Source of the DNA: Clusia tigrina
Taxonomy: Eukaryota > Arthropoda > Insecta > Diptera > Clusiidae
Direction of reading: 5' to 3'
Assembly: GCA_920105625.2 (NCBI GenBank)
Contig: OV050030.1
Span: forward strand, 192,567,887 to 192,631,886
Length of the DNA stretch: 64,000 nucleotides
The notes below the pieces were generated by a model. That model was not told the origin of the DNA. It searched no databases and saw only the letters and a program-made list of their open reading frames with translations. A program made the translations under genes and the position numbers. Shown piece by piece: positions 49,815-63,000 of the stretch (its first letter is position 1; every line of letters begins with the position of its first letter).

Positions 49815-52731
49815 GCAGCTGCACAAGACCTACTTGAGCAGACGGTGAGAGAGCACAAGATCGACGCCGCTGTGCTCAGTGAACCATATCGTCGGAAGCA
49901 CCAAGGAGTCTGGGTCGAGGACAATACTTGCCGAGCTGCAATATGGGTGTGTGGAGTCAAACCACCTCAACTCGCGGACGTCAGGAGGGATGAAAACTAC
50001 GTCAGGGCAACCATAGGAGGAACCACGGTTTACAGTTGCTACATGACACCAAGCCTAACTACGGATGAGTTTGAGTCGGCGGTAGATAGACTCGTTCTAG
50101 ATGCACACGGCAGGAACCCTGTAGTAATTGCTGGCGATTTCAACGCATGGGCAACTGAATGGGGCTGCGGCCGAACTACGCCAAAGGGTCATATCCTCAT
50201 GGATGCACTCGCAGCACTTGACGTGATCCTCTTGAATAGCGGCGAGATGACTTTTGCCAGAGGAGGTGCCAGTTCTGCGAATGACCTAACCTTCGTAAGT
50301 AGCAGGCTGGTGAGGGGTGCAAAATGGCTGGTGAGTGACATATACTCCCACAGCGACCACCAAGCTATCATCTGCGAACTGGAGAAGCCCCGGAATCGGC
50401 AGCGGATAGGTCCGACATTGAAAGGCTGGAGGACAAACAGCCTTGACGAAGACGTCCTAGAAATGATGCTTGAAGGTTTGGTGCTGGAAGGCAGTGCAGA
50501 AGAAATGGCGAATCAGCTGGCAAGGAAGGTAGAAAACGCCTGCGACGCGGCAATGCCCAGGAGAGCATATGGTGGGAGGCATAAACCTGTCTACTGGTGG
50601 ACGGATGCAATAGGCGAGCTCCGTAAAGCATGCCATGCTGCGAGGAGAAGGTATCAACGTTCCATACGGAAACCGGATTCCCTGCAGAAGCACCAGGCCT
50701 TCAAGGAAGCCAGAAATGTTCTGAAGAAGGCAATTAAGAAGAGCAAGAGCACCAGATTCGCTGAATTATGCGCACAAGTTGAGGACGACCCATGGGGCAT
50801 GGCATATAGACTTGTCATGCGAAAATTGCCCTGTTATAGGCAGCCAGCCCCAACCTGCCCAATGTTGCTCAGACGCATAGTGGCACAGCTCTTTCCAGTA
50901 CAGAACTATGTCCCATACGAGCTCCCTCTGGATCAAACGGAGGAACCAATACCCAGTGTGACTACAGATGAGGTGTTGCGCGCGGTTGGGAAGTTTGGAG
51001 ACCAGAAAGCACCCGGCCCAGATGGAATCCCCAACCGAGTGCTCAAGACCGCAGCTGCACTGAACCCAGAGCCACTGAGGAAAATGTACGAGGCTTGCCT
51101 GAGAGAAGGCATTTTCCCCAAGATATGGAAGAGGCAACGATTGGTCCTGGTGCTGAAAGCCAACAAACCAACAGAGGACCCTTCAGCGTACCGCCCACTC
51201 TGCATGTTAGATACGGCGGGAAAAATTCTGGAGCGGATAATCTGTGACAGGGCGCTCAAAACGGCAATATGGTTTCCGGAAGGCGAGATCTATCGTGGAC
51301 GCCATCAACGAACTTGTCCAGACGGCTAAAACAGCGATCCAGGGGAAACGATGGAGGGGTGGAACCAGGAGGTATTGCCTTGTGGTCACCCTAGATGTCA
51401 AAAATGCTTTCAACTCAGCTAGCTGGGAGCGCATAGCCAAAGCGTTAGCAGAGTTTGGGGTATCCATCTACCTGAGGCGAATGATGGCCAGCTACTTCAG
51501 CGATAGGATCCTGCTCTACCAGTTCGAAAAAGGTGTGGAGTCGCACAAGATTATCGGAGGAGTTCCCCAGGGATCGGTGCTTGGACCGTTACTCTGGAAT
51601 GCTATGTACGACGGCATCCTCCGCGTACAGGTCCCTGATGGTGTCAAAATCATCGGATACGCGGACGACATAGCATTGGTAATCACAGCTAAATACTTGG
51701 AGGAAGTGGTAGCAGAGGCCAACCGAACTGTGGCTACCGTCGGAAGATGGCTTGCAAACGTTGGACTTAGCTTGGCTGAACACAAGACCGAGGCAATCCT
51801 GGTTTCGAGCCGTAGAGTATTGGAGGTAGTGGAAATAAGAGTTGGTAGATGTGCCATAACCACGATTCCGCACCTCAAGTACCTAGGAGTGTGGATAGAC
51901 GCGCGGCTTACCTTCAAAGAACATCTGCGGCGCGTGGGAGATAAGGCAGCAAACACATGTTCTCTCCTATGTAGAATAATGCCCAACGTGGGAGGACCCA
52001 GGCAGCGGAAAAGGCGACTCATCGCCGGGGTTGTCAGATCCATTATTCTCTATGGAGCGCCAATATGGGCCGAAAACGCGGATGTGAAGGCTTACGTCCG
52101 CACCATTGAGGCAGCATACAGGAGAAGTGCACTACGAGTGATCTGCGCATACCGCACCGTATCCACAGATGCCACCTTGGTAATAGCCGGCATGATTCCC
52201 GTGAACCTGCTAGCGAAAGAAGCGATGAACCTCTACCACGCCAAAGGGACACACGCGACAAATGTAGAGGAGCTCTTGGAAATTGGAAAGCGGAAGACCC
52301 TTCAAGAGTGGCAAGCCCAGTGGGATACTTCTACAAATGGCCGCTGGACAAGAAGGCTGATCCCCAACATTCAGCAATGGGTAAGCAGGTCGCATGGTGA
52401 GGTGAATTTCTACGTCACACAATTGCTGACAGTCCACGGAGGTTTTCGGGCATACCTGCACAGATTCCACTTGGAGGAATCTCCCTACTGTGCAAACTGT
52501 GGAGGTACAGAGATAGAAGATCCCAAACATGTCTTCTTCTATTGCCCACGTTATGAAAGTGCTAGAGTGGCACTACAAGGAGTATGTGGAGAGCCCGTGG
52601 TGCCCGACAACATAGTGCAGCATATGCTCGAGAGCCCGGAGAAATGGGCTGCGGTGTGTGACACCACCGCCGCTATTATGAAAGACCTCCGCCACCAGGA
52701 GTGGCGAAGACAAGCAACGGAAAATAGCTAG
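49815..52731 (+). pseudogene. Truncated, frameshifted ORF2 of copy 2
   Basis: Coding sense starts at codon 12 of ORF2 (AAQDLL region), so the first endonuclease strand with its Asn residues is lost. The first in-frame start-like codon is GTG 49845. GDFNAW, NDLTF, SDH and APGPDG are all present. The same frame break as in copy 1 occurs near 51251, moving the sense to the frame 51244-52731 with YADD, GVPQGS and the CCHC zinc knuckle. At sites where the copies differ, this one keeps the residues that fit the family better: Asn after GPLLW (51598-51600), Trp in GVWID, and three residues absent from copy 1. It cannot make a working protein. Confidence 0.88.
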
Positions 52732-52905
52732 GAGGGGTCCGCTGACCATACTACCCCCCCCGGAGAAGTATTACCTTGCGGCGGTCCAGCGGGGGGAGGC
52801 TGCGATGGAGGTGGTTTTAGTGGGTAAGAATCCCACACTACTGGTGCCGTAATGTTACCAGTGTCTTTTGAAGATTTACACCTCCGTTCCAATTATGGAA
52901 AAAAA
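52732..52905 (+). other. 3' UTR and A tail of retrotransposon copy 2
   Basis: The sequence matches 41707-41881 of copy 1 and ends CCAATTATGG plus seven A residues (eight in copy 1). The satellite resumes at once with the target sequence at 52906. Confidence 0.85.
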
Positions 52906-55495
52906 GGCTGCGACGCCGACTGAGGCAGATAGGGATAGATATAGGCATAAAGGAGGCAGCAGACCCAACAATCGATAGCGGCAGCGACTGAGACGCCTAC
53001 AGAGACGCTGACAGAGGCTGCGACGCCGACTGAGACGCCGACTGAGCAGGTAGGGGTAGATATAGGCATTGAGAAGGCTGCATACACCCCAATCAACAGC
53101 GGCAGCTACTGAGACGCCTACAGAGACGCTGACAGAGGCAGCGACGCCGACTGAGACGCGGACTGAGGCAGATAGGGGTAGATATATGAATAGAGAAGGC
53201 ATCAGACCCCCAGTCGACAGCGGCAGCTACTGAGACGCGTACAGAGACGCTTACAGAGGTTGCGACGCCGATTGAGACGCCGACTGAGGCGGATAGTGGT
53301 AGATATAGGCATATACAAGGCAGCAGACCCCCCATCGACAGCGGCATCGACTGAGACGCGTACAGAGACGCCGACTGTTGCTGCGAAACCGACTGAGGCA
53401 GATAGGGGTAGATATAGGCATAGAGAAGGCAGCAGACCCCCTAAGCGACAGCGGCTGCGACTGAGACGCTTACAGAGACGCTAACAGAGGCTGCGACACC
53501 GACGGAGGCAGATATGGGTAGATATAGGCATAGAGAAGGAAGCGACCCTCCAATCGACAGCTGCAGCGACTGAGACGCCTACAGAGGCGCTGATAGAGGC
53601 TGCGACGCCGACTGAGGTAGATGGGGTAGATATAGGCATAGAGAAGGCAACAGACCCCCTAATCAACAGCGGCTGCGACTGAGACGCCTACCGAGACGCT
53701 GACAGAGGCTGCGACGCCGACTGAGACGCCGACTGAAGCAGATAGGGGTAGATATAGGCATAGAAAAGGCATTAGACTCCCCCAATCGACAGCGGCAGCG
53801 AATGAGACACCTACAGAGACGCTGACAGAGGCTGCGGCGCCGACTGAGGCAGATAGGGATAGGTATAGGCAGAAAGAAGGCTGCAGACCCAATAATCGAC
53901 AGAAGCAGCGACTGAGACGCCTACAGAGACACTGACAGAGGTTGCGACGCTGACTGAGACGCCGACTAAGGCAGATAGGTGTAGATATAGGCATAGAGAA
54001 GGCAGCAGACCCCCCAATCGATAGCGGCAGCAAATGAGACGCCTACAGAGACGCTGACAGAGGTTGCGACGCCGATTTAGACGCCGACTGGGGCAGATAG
54101 GGGTAGATATAGGCATAGAGAAGGCAGCAGACCCCCCATCGACAGCGGCATCGACTGAGACGCCTACAGAGACGCTGACAGAGGCTGCGACGCCGACTGA
54201 GGCAGATAGCGAACGATATAGGCATAAAGAAGGCAGCAGACCCAACAATCGATAGCGGCAGCGACTGAGACGCCTACAGAGACGCTGACAGAGGCTGCGA
54301 CGCCGACTGAGACGCCGACTGAGCAGGTAGGGGTAGATATAGGCATAGAGAAGGCTGCATACCCCCCAATCAACAGCGGCAGCTACTGAGACGCCTACAG
54401 AGACGCTGACCGAGGCAGCGACACCGACTGAGGCGCGGACTGAGGCAGATAGGGGTAGATATATGCATAGAGAAGGCAGCAGACCCCCCAGTCGACAGCG
54501 GCAGCTCCTGACACGCGTACAGAGACGCTTACAGAGGTTGCGAAGCCGATTGAGACGCCGACTGAGGCAGATAGGGGTAGATATAGGCATAGACAAGGCA
54601 GGAGACCCCCCCATCGACAGCGGCATCGACTGAGACGCCTACAGAGGCTCCGACTGAGGCTGCGAAACCGACTGAAGCAGATAGGGGTAGATATAGGCAT
54701 AGAGAAGGCAGCAGACCACCCAATCGACAGCGGCAGCGACTGAGACGCCTACAGAGGCGTTGACAGAGGCTGCGATGCCGACTGATTTAGATGGGGTAGA
54801 TATAGGCATAGAGAAGGCAACAGACCCCCTAATCAACAGCGGATGCAACTGAGACGCCTACCGAGACGCTGACAGAGGCTGCGACGCCGACTGAGACGCC
54901 GACTGAAGCAGATAGGGGTAGATATAGGCATAGAGAAGGCATTAGACTCCCCCAATCGACAGCGGCAGCGAATGAGACACCTACAGACACGCTGACAGAG
55001 GCTGCGGCGCCGACTGAGACGCCAACTGAGGCAGATAGGGGTAGATATAGGCATTGAGAAGGCAGCAGACCCCCCAATCGACAGCGGCAGCGACTGAGAC
55101 GCTTACAGAGACTCTGACAGAGGCTGCGACGCCGACTGAGGCAGATAGTGATAGATATAGGCATAGAGAAGGCAGCAGACCACCCAATCGACAGCTGAAG
55201 CGACTGAGACGCATACAGAGACGCCGACTGAGGCAGATAGGGGCAGATATAAGCATAGAGAAGGCAGCAGACCCCCTAAGCGACAGCGACTGAGACGATT
55301 ACAGAGACGCTGACAGAGGCTGCGACACCGACTGAGGCAGATATGGGTAGATATAGGCATAGAGAAGGAAGCGACCCCCCAATCGACAGCGGCAGCGACT
55401 GAGACGCCTACAGAGGCGCTGACAGAGGCTGCGACGCCGACTGAGGTAGATGGGGTAGATATAGGTATAGAGCAGGCAACAGTCCCCCTAATCAA

Positions 55496-56177
55496 CAGCG
55501 GCTGCGACTGAGACGCCTACCGAGACGCTGGCAGAGGCTGCGACGCCGACTGAGACGCCGACTGAGGCAGATAGGGGTGGATATAGGCATAGAGAAGGCA
55601 GCAGACTCCCCAATCGACAGCGGCAGCGACTGAGACGCCTACAGAGACGCTGACAGAGGCTGCGACGCCGACTGAGGCAGATAGGGATAGATATAGGCAG
55701 AAAGAAGGCAGCAGACCCAACAATCGACAGCGGCAGCGACTGAGATGCCTACAGAGACGCTGACAGAGGCTGCGACGCCGACTGAGGTAGATGGGGTAGA
55801 TATAGGTATAGAGCAGGCAACAGTCCCCCTAATCAACAGCGGCTGCGACTGAGACGCCTACCGAGACGCTGGCAGAGGCTGCGACGCCGACTGAGACGCC
55901 GACTGAGGCAGATAGGGGTGGATATAGGCATAGAGAAGGCAGCAGACTCCCCAATCGACAGCGGCAGCGACTGAGACGCCTACAGAGACGCTGACAGAGG
56001 CTGCGACGCCGACTGAGGCAGATAGGGATAGATATAGGCAGAAAGAAGGCAGCAGACCCAACAATCGACAGCGGCAGCGACTGAGATGCCTACAGAGACG
56101 CTGACAGAGGCTGCGACGCTGACTGAGACACCGACTAAGCCAGATAGGTGTAGATATATGCATAGAGAAGGCAGGAG
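55496..56177 (-). repeat. Local tandem duplication of a 341-bp three-monomer unit
   Basis: Sequence starting at about 55496 (CAGCGGCTGCGACTGAGACG, then CTACCGAGACGCTGGCAG) recurs from about 55837 with the same rare variants (CTGGCAGAGG, CAGACTCCCCAATCG). The matching part of block X (about 45.25-45.8 kb) does not show this duplication, so it arose after X and X' separated. Confidence 0.8.
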
Positions 56178-59100
56178 ACCCCCCAATCGATACCGGCAGC
56201 GAATGAGACGCCTACAGAGACGCTGACAGAGGTTGCGACGCCGATTGAGACGCCGACTGAGGCAGATGGGGGTAGATATAGGCATAGAGAAGGCAGCAGA
56301 CCCCCTATCGACAGCGGCATCGACTGAGACGCCTACAGAGACGCTAAAAGAGGCTGCGACGCCGACTGAGACGCTGACTGAAGCAGATAGGTGTAGATAT
56401 AGGCATAGAGAAGGCAGAAGACCCCCCTAATCGGCAGCGGCAGCGACTGAGACGCATACAGAGACGCCGACTGAGGCAGATAGGGGCAGATATAAGCATA
56501 GAGAAGGCAGCAGACCCCCTAAGCGACAGCGACTGAGACGCTTACAGAGACGCTGACAGAGGCTGCGACACCGACGGAGGCAGATAGGGGTAGATATAGG
56601 CATAGAGAATGCTGCATGCCCCCCCAACCAACAGCGACAGCTACTGAGACGCCTACAGAGACGCTGACAGAGGCAGCGACGCCGACTGAGGCACGGACTG
56701 AGGCAGATAGGGGTAGATATATGCATAGAGAAGGCAGCAGACCCCCCAGTCGACAGCGGCAGCTCCTGACACGCGTACAGAGACGGTTACAGAGGTTGCG
56801 AAGCCGATTGAGACGCCGACTGAGGCAGATAGGGGTAGATATAGGCATAGACAAGGCAGCAGACCCCCCCATCGACAGCGGCAGCGACTGAGACGCCTAC
56901 AGAGGCGTTGACAGAGGCTGCGACGCCGACTGAGACGCCGACTGAAGCAGATAGGGGTAGATATAGGCATAGAGAAGGCATTAGACTCCCCCAATCGACA
57001 GCGGCAGCGAATGAGACACCTACAGAGATGCTGACAGAGGCTGCGGCGCCGACTGAGACGCCAACTGAGGCAGATACTGGTAGATATAGGCATCGAGAAG
57101 GTAGCAGACCCCCCAATCGACAGCGGCAGCGACTGAGACGCTTACAGAGACGCTGACAGAGGCTGCGACGCCGACTGAGACAGATAGGGATAGATATAGG
57201 CATAAAGAAGGCAGCAGACCCAACAATCGATAGCGGCAGCGACTGAGACGCCTACAGAGACGCTGACAGAGGCTGCGACGCCGACTGAGACGCCGACTTA
57301 GCAGCCGACTGAGGCAGATAGGGGTGGATATAAGCATAGAGAAGGCAGCAGACCCCCAATCGACAGCGGCAGCGACTGAGACGCCTACAGAGACGCTGAC
57401 AGAGGCTGCGACGCTGACTGAGACGCCGACTAAGGCAGATAGGTGTAGATATAGGCATTTAGAAGGCAGGAGACCCCCCAATCGATAGCGGCAGCGAATG
57501 AGACGCCTACAGAGACACTGACAGAGGTTGCGACGCCGATTGAGACGCCGACTGAGGCAGATAGGGGTAGATATAGGCATAGAGAAGGCAGCAGACCCCC
57601 TATCGACAGCGGCATCGACTGAGACGCCTACAGAGACGCTGACAGAGGCTGCGACGCCGACTGAAACGCTGACTGAAGCAGATAGGTGTAGATATAGGCA
57701 TAGAGAAGGCAGAAGACCCCCCTAACCGGCAGCGGCAGCGACTGAGACGCCTACAGAGACGCTGACACAGGCTGCGACGCCGACTGAGACTCTGACTGAG
57801 ACAGATAGGTGAAGATATAGGCATAGAGAAGGTAGCAGACCCCCCCCCCAATCGATAGCAGCAGCGACTGAGATGCCTAGAGACGCTGACAGAGGCTGCG
57901 ACGCCGATTGAGACGCCGACTGAGGCAGATGTGGGGTAGATATAGGCATAGAGAAGGCAACGGACCCCCTAATCAACAGCGGCAGCGAATGAGACATCTA
58001 CAGAGACGCTGACAGAGGCTACGGCGCCAACTGAGTCGCCAACTGAGGCAGATAGGGGTAGATATATGCATTGAGAAGGCAGCAGACCCCCCCAATCGAC
58101 AGCGGCAGCGACTGAGACGCTTACAGAGACGCTGACAGAGGCTGCGACACCGACTGAGGCAGATAGGGGTGGATATAGGTATAGAGAAGGCAGCAGACCC
58201 CCCAATCGACAGCGGCAGCGACTGAGACGCCTACAGAGACGCTGACAGAGGCTGCGACGCTGACTGAGACGCAGACTAAAGCAGATAGGTGTAGATATAG
58301 GCATAGAGAAGGCAGGAGACCCCCCATCGATAGCGGCATCGAATGAGACGCCTACAGAGATGCTGACAGAGGTTGCGACGCTGACTGAGACGCCGACTAA
58401 GGCAGATAGGTGTAGATATAGGCATAGAGAAGGCAGGAGACCCCCCAATCGACAGCGGCAGCGAATGAGACATCAACAGAGACGCTGACAGAGGCTACGG
58501 CGCCGACTGAGACGACAACTGAGGCAGATAGGGGTAGATATAGGCATTGAGAAGGCAGCAGATCCCCCAATCGACAGCGGCAGTGACTGAGACGCCTACA
58601 GAGACGCTGACACAGGCTGCGACGCCGACTGAGACTCTGACTGAGACAGATAGGTGAAGATATAGGCATAGAGAAGGTAGCAGACCCCCCCCCCCCAATC
58701 GATAGCAGCAGCGACTGAGATGCCTAGAGATGCTGAAAGAGGCAGCGACGCCGACTGAGACGCGGACTGAGGCAGATGGGGGTAGATATAGGCATAGAGA
58801 AGGCAACGGACCCCCTAATCAACAGCGGCAGTGAATGAGACATCTACAGAGTCGCTGACAGAGGCTGCGACGCCGACTGAGATGCTGACTGAGCGGATAG
58901 GGGTAGATATTGGCATAGAGAAGGCTGCAGACCCCCCAATCGACAGCTGCAGCGACTGAGACGCCTACAGAGACGCCGACTGAGGCAGATAGGGGTAGAT
59001 ATAGACATAGAGAAGGCAGCAGACCCCCTAAGCGACAGCGGCAGCGTCTGAGACGCTGACAGAGACGCCGGCAGATGCTGCGAAACCTACTGAGGCAGAT

Positions 59101-60014
59101 AAGGGTAGATATAGGCATAGAGAAGGCAGCAGACCCCCTAAGCGACAGCGGCAGCGACTGAGACGCCTACATAGTAGCTGACAGAGGCTGCGACACCGAC
59201 TGAGGCAGATATGGGTAGATACAGGCATAGAGAAGGCAGCAGACCCCCCAATCGACAGTTGCAGCGACTGAGACGTCTACATATAGGCTGACTGAGGCTG
59301 CGACTCTGACTGAGAAGCCGACTGAGGCAGATAGAGGTCAGTATATGCATTGAGAAGGCAGCAGACCCCCAATCGACAGCGGCAGCAACTGAGAAGCTTA
59401 CAAAGACGCCTACAGAGGCTGCGACGCCGACTGAGATGCCGACTGAAGCAGATAGGAGTAGATATAGGCATTGACAAGGAAGCAGACCCCCCAATCGACA
59501 GCGGCAGCGACTGAGACGCTTACAGAGACGCTGACAGAGGCTGCGACGCCGACTTAGATGTCGACTGAGGCAGATAGGGGTGGATATAGGCATAGAGAAG
59601 GCAGCAGACCCCCCACTCGACAGCGGCAGCGACTGAGACGCCTACAGAGACGCTGACAGAGGCTGCGACGCCGACTGAGGCAGATAGGGATAGATATAGG
59701 CAGAAAGAAGGCAGCAGACCCAACAATCGACAGCGGCAGCGACTGAGACTACTACAGAGACGCTGACAGAGGCTGCGACGCTGACTGAGATGCTGACTGA
59801 GCAGATGGGGGTAGATATAGGAATAGAGAAGGCAGCAAATCCCCCCATTCGATAGCGGCAGTGACTGAGACGCCTACAGAGACGCTAAGAGAGGCTGCGA
59901 AGCCGACTGAGACGCCGACTGAGGCAGATAGGGGTGGATATAGGCATAGAGAAGGCAGCAGACCCCACATTCGACAGCGGCAGCGACTGAGACGCTTACA
60001 GAGACGCTGACAGA

Positions 60015-60028
60015 GGCTGCGACGCCGA
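60015..60028. other. Paralogous empty target site
   Basis: The ~180 bp ending here match the left flank of copy 2 (ending at 49787) with only one difference seen (CCCCACATTCG against CCCCCCATTCG). The array then runs on with CTGAGACGCCGACTGAGG and no insertion. A more distant relative of the same site lies at 62967-62980. Both show what the target looks like unfilled. Confidence 0.82.
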
Positions 60029-63000
60029 CTGAGACGCCGACTGAGGCAGATAGGGGTAGATATAGGCATTGAGAAAGCAGAAGACCGCCCCCAATCGACA
60101 GCGGCAGCGACTGAGACGCCTAGAGACGCTGACAGAGGCTGCGACGCCGACTGAGATGCCGACTGAGGCAGATAGGTGTAGATATATATTCATAGAGAAG
60201 GCAGCAGACCCCCAATCGACAGCTGCAGCGACAGAGATGTATACAGAGACTCTGACAGAAGCTGCGACGCCGACTGAGACGCCAACTGACGTAGATATAG
60301 GCATAGAGAAGGAGCAGACCCCCAAAACGACAGCGGCAGCGACTAAGACGCCTACAGAGACGCTGACAGACGCTGCGACGCCGACTTAGACGCCGAATGA
60401 GGCAGATAGGTGTAGATATAGGAATAGAGAAGGCAGCAGACCCGGAATCGACAGCGGCAGCGACTTAGACAGCTACAGAGACGCTGACAGAGGCTGCGAC
60501 GCCGACTGAGACGCCGACTGTAGCAGATATTGGTAGCTATAGGCATAGAGAAGGCAGCAGACCCTCCCAATCGAAGCGCAGCGACTGAGACGCTTGCAGA
60601 GACGCTGATCCAGGCTGCGACGCCGACTGAGACGCCGACTGTAGCAGATAGGGATAGATATAGGTATAAAGAAGGCAGCAGACCCAACAATCGACAGCGG
60701 CAGCGACTGAGACGCCTACAGAGACGCTGACAGAGGCTGCGACGCTGACTGAGACGCCGACTAAGGCAGATAGGTGTAGATATAGGCATAGAGACGGCAG
60801 GAGACCCCCCATTCGACAGCGGCAGTGACTGAGACGCCTACAAAGACGCTGACAAAGGCTGCGACGCAGCCTGAGAAGCCGACTGAGGCAGATAGAGGTA
60901 GATATAGGCACCGAGAAGGCAGCAGACCCCCCAATCGATAGCGGCAGCGAGTGAGACGCCTACAGAGACGCTGACAGAGGCCGCGACGCCGACTGAGATG
61001 TCGACTGAGCAGATAGGGGTAGATATTGGCATAGAGAAGGCTGCAGACCCCACCCCAATCAAGAGCGGCAGCTGCTGGGATGCCCACAGAGATGCTGAAA
61101 GAGGCAGCGACGCCGACTGAGACGCGGACTGCGGCAGATAGGGGTAGATATAGGCATAGAGAAGGCAGCAGACCTCCCCAATCGACAGCGGCAGCGACTG
61201 AGACGCCTACAGAGACGCTGACAGAGGCTGCGACACCGACTGAGACGCTGACTGAGGCAGATAGGTGTATATATAGGCATAGAGAAGGCAGGAGACCCCC
61301 CTAATCGGCAGCGGCAGCGACTGAGACGCCTACAGAGACGCTGACACAGGCTGCGACGCCGCCTGAGACTCCGACTGAGGCAGATAGGTGTAGATATAGG
61401 CATAGAGAAGGTAGCAGACCCCCCCCCCCCAATCGATAGCGGCAGCGACTGAGATGCCTAGAGACGCTTACAGAGGCTCCGACGCCGACTGAGACGCCGA
61501 CTGAGGCAGATGGGGGTAGATATAGGCATAGAGAAGGCAACGGACCCCCTAATCAACAGCGGCAGCGAATGAGACATCTACAGAGACGCTGACAGAGGCT
61601 GCGACGCCGACTGAGATGTCGACTGAGCAGATAGGGGTAGATATTGGCATAGAGAAGGCTGCAGACCCCCAATCGACAGCGGCTGCAACTGAGACGCTTA
61701 CAGAGACGCTGACAGAGGCTGCGGCACCGACTGAGGCAGATAGGGGTGGATATAGGCATAGAGAAGGCAGCAGACACCCCCATTAGACAGCGGCAGCGAC
61801 TGAGACGCCTACAGAGACGCTGACACAGGCTGCGACGCCGTCTGAGACTCCGACTGAATCAGATAGGTGTAGATATAGGCATAGAGAAGGCAGCAGACCC
61901 CCCCCCCCAATCGACAGCGGCAGCGACTGAGATGCCTAGAGACGCTGACAGAGGCTCCGACGCCGACTGAGACGCCGACTGAGGCAGATGGGGGTAGATA
62001 TAGGCATAGAGAAGGCAACGGACCCCCTAATCAACAGCGGCAGCGAATGAGACATCTACAGAGACGCTGACAGAGGCTGCGACGCCGCCTGAGAAGCCGA
62101 CTGAGGCAGATAGAGGTAGATATATACGCATCGAGAAGGCAGCAGACCCCCCAATCGATAGCGGCAGCGAATGTGACGTATACAGAGATACTGACAGAGG
62201 CTGCGAGTCCGACTGAGAAGCCGACTGAGGCAGATAGGGGTAGATATAAACATTGAGAAGGCAGCAGAACTCCCAATTGATAGCGGTAGCGACTGAGACG
62301 CCTACTGAGACGCCGACTGAGGTAGATGGGGGTAGATATAGGCATAGAGGAAGCAACAGACCACCCAATCGACAGCTGCAGCGACTGAGACGCCTACAGA
62401 GACGCCGACTGAGGCAGATAGGGGTAGATATAGACATAGAGAAGGCAGCAGACCCCCTAAGCGACAGCGGCAGTGACTGAGACGCCTACATAATAGCTGA
62501 CAGAGGCTGCGACACCGACTGAGGCAGATATGGGTAGATATAGGAATAGAGAAGGCAGCAGACCCCCCAATCGACAGCGGCAGCGACTGAGACGCCTACA
62601 GAGACGCTGACAGAAGCTGCGACGCCGACTGAGGCAGATAGGGATAGATATAGGCAGAAAGAAGGCAGCAGACCCAACAATCGACAGCGGCAGCGACTGA
62701 GACACCTACAGAGACGCTGACAGAGGCTGCGACGCTGACTGAGATGCTGACTGAGCAGATGGGGGTAGATATAGGAATAGAGAAGGCAGCAAACCCCCCA
62801 TTCGATAGCGGCAGCGACTGAGACCCTACAGAGACGCTGACAGACGCTGCGAAGCCAACTGAGACTCCGACTGAGGCAGATAGGGGTGGATATAGGCATA
62901 GAGAAGGCAGCAGACCCCCCATTCGGCAGTGGCAGCGACTGAGACGCTTACAGAGACGCTGACAGAGGCTGCGACGCCGACTGAGACGCCGACTGAGGCA

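Larger units (their letters stand above)
49815..52905 (+). mobile_element. R1-clade non-LTR retrotransposon, copy 2 (5'-truncated)
   Basis: This corresponds to 38799-41881 of copy 1, so the 5' UTR, ORF1 and the first 11 codons of ORF2 are missing. Comparing the two by eye gives about ten single-base differences in ~3.08 kb plus one 9-bp indel (present here near 51856) and one A fewer in the tail. It is flanked on both sides by GGCTGCGACGCCGA (49798-49811 and 52906-52919). Its 3' flank is a near copy of the 3' flank of copy 1. It is either a separate truncated insertion later involved in exchange, or part of a tandem duplication. Confidence 0.93.
52906..60028 (-). repeat. Satellite block X' (collinear copy of block X)
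   Basis: It begins with GGCTGCGACGCCGA and then follows block X monomer by monomer, including rare variants (CATAAAGGAGGCAGCAG, CTGCATACACCCCAATC, GTCAGTATATGCATTGAG). It is about 0.8 kb shorter overall because of monomer-scale losses, and it has one gain: a 341-bp local duplication at 55496-56177. It ends at 60015-60028 with the same target sequence that adjoins copy 2, but here the satellite continues unbroken. Confidence 0.88.
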
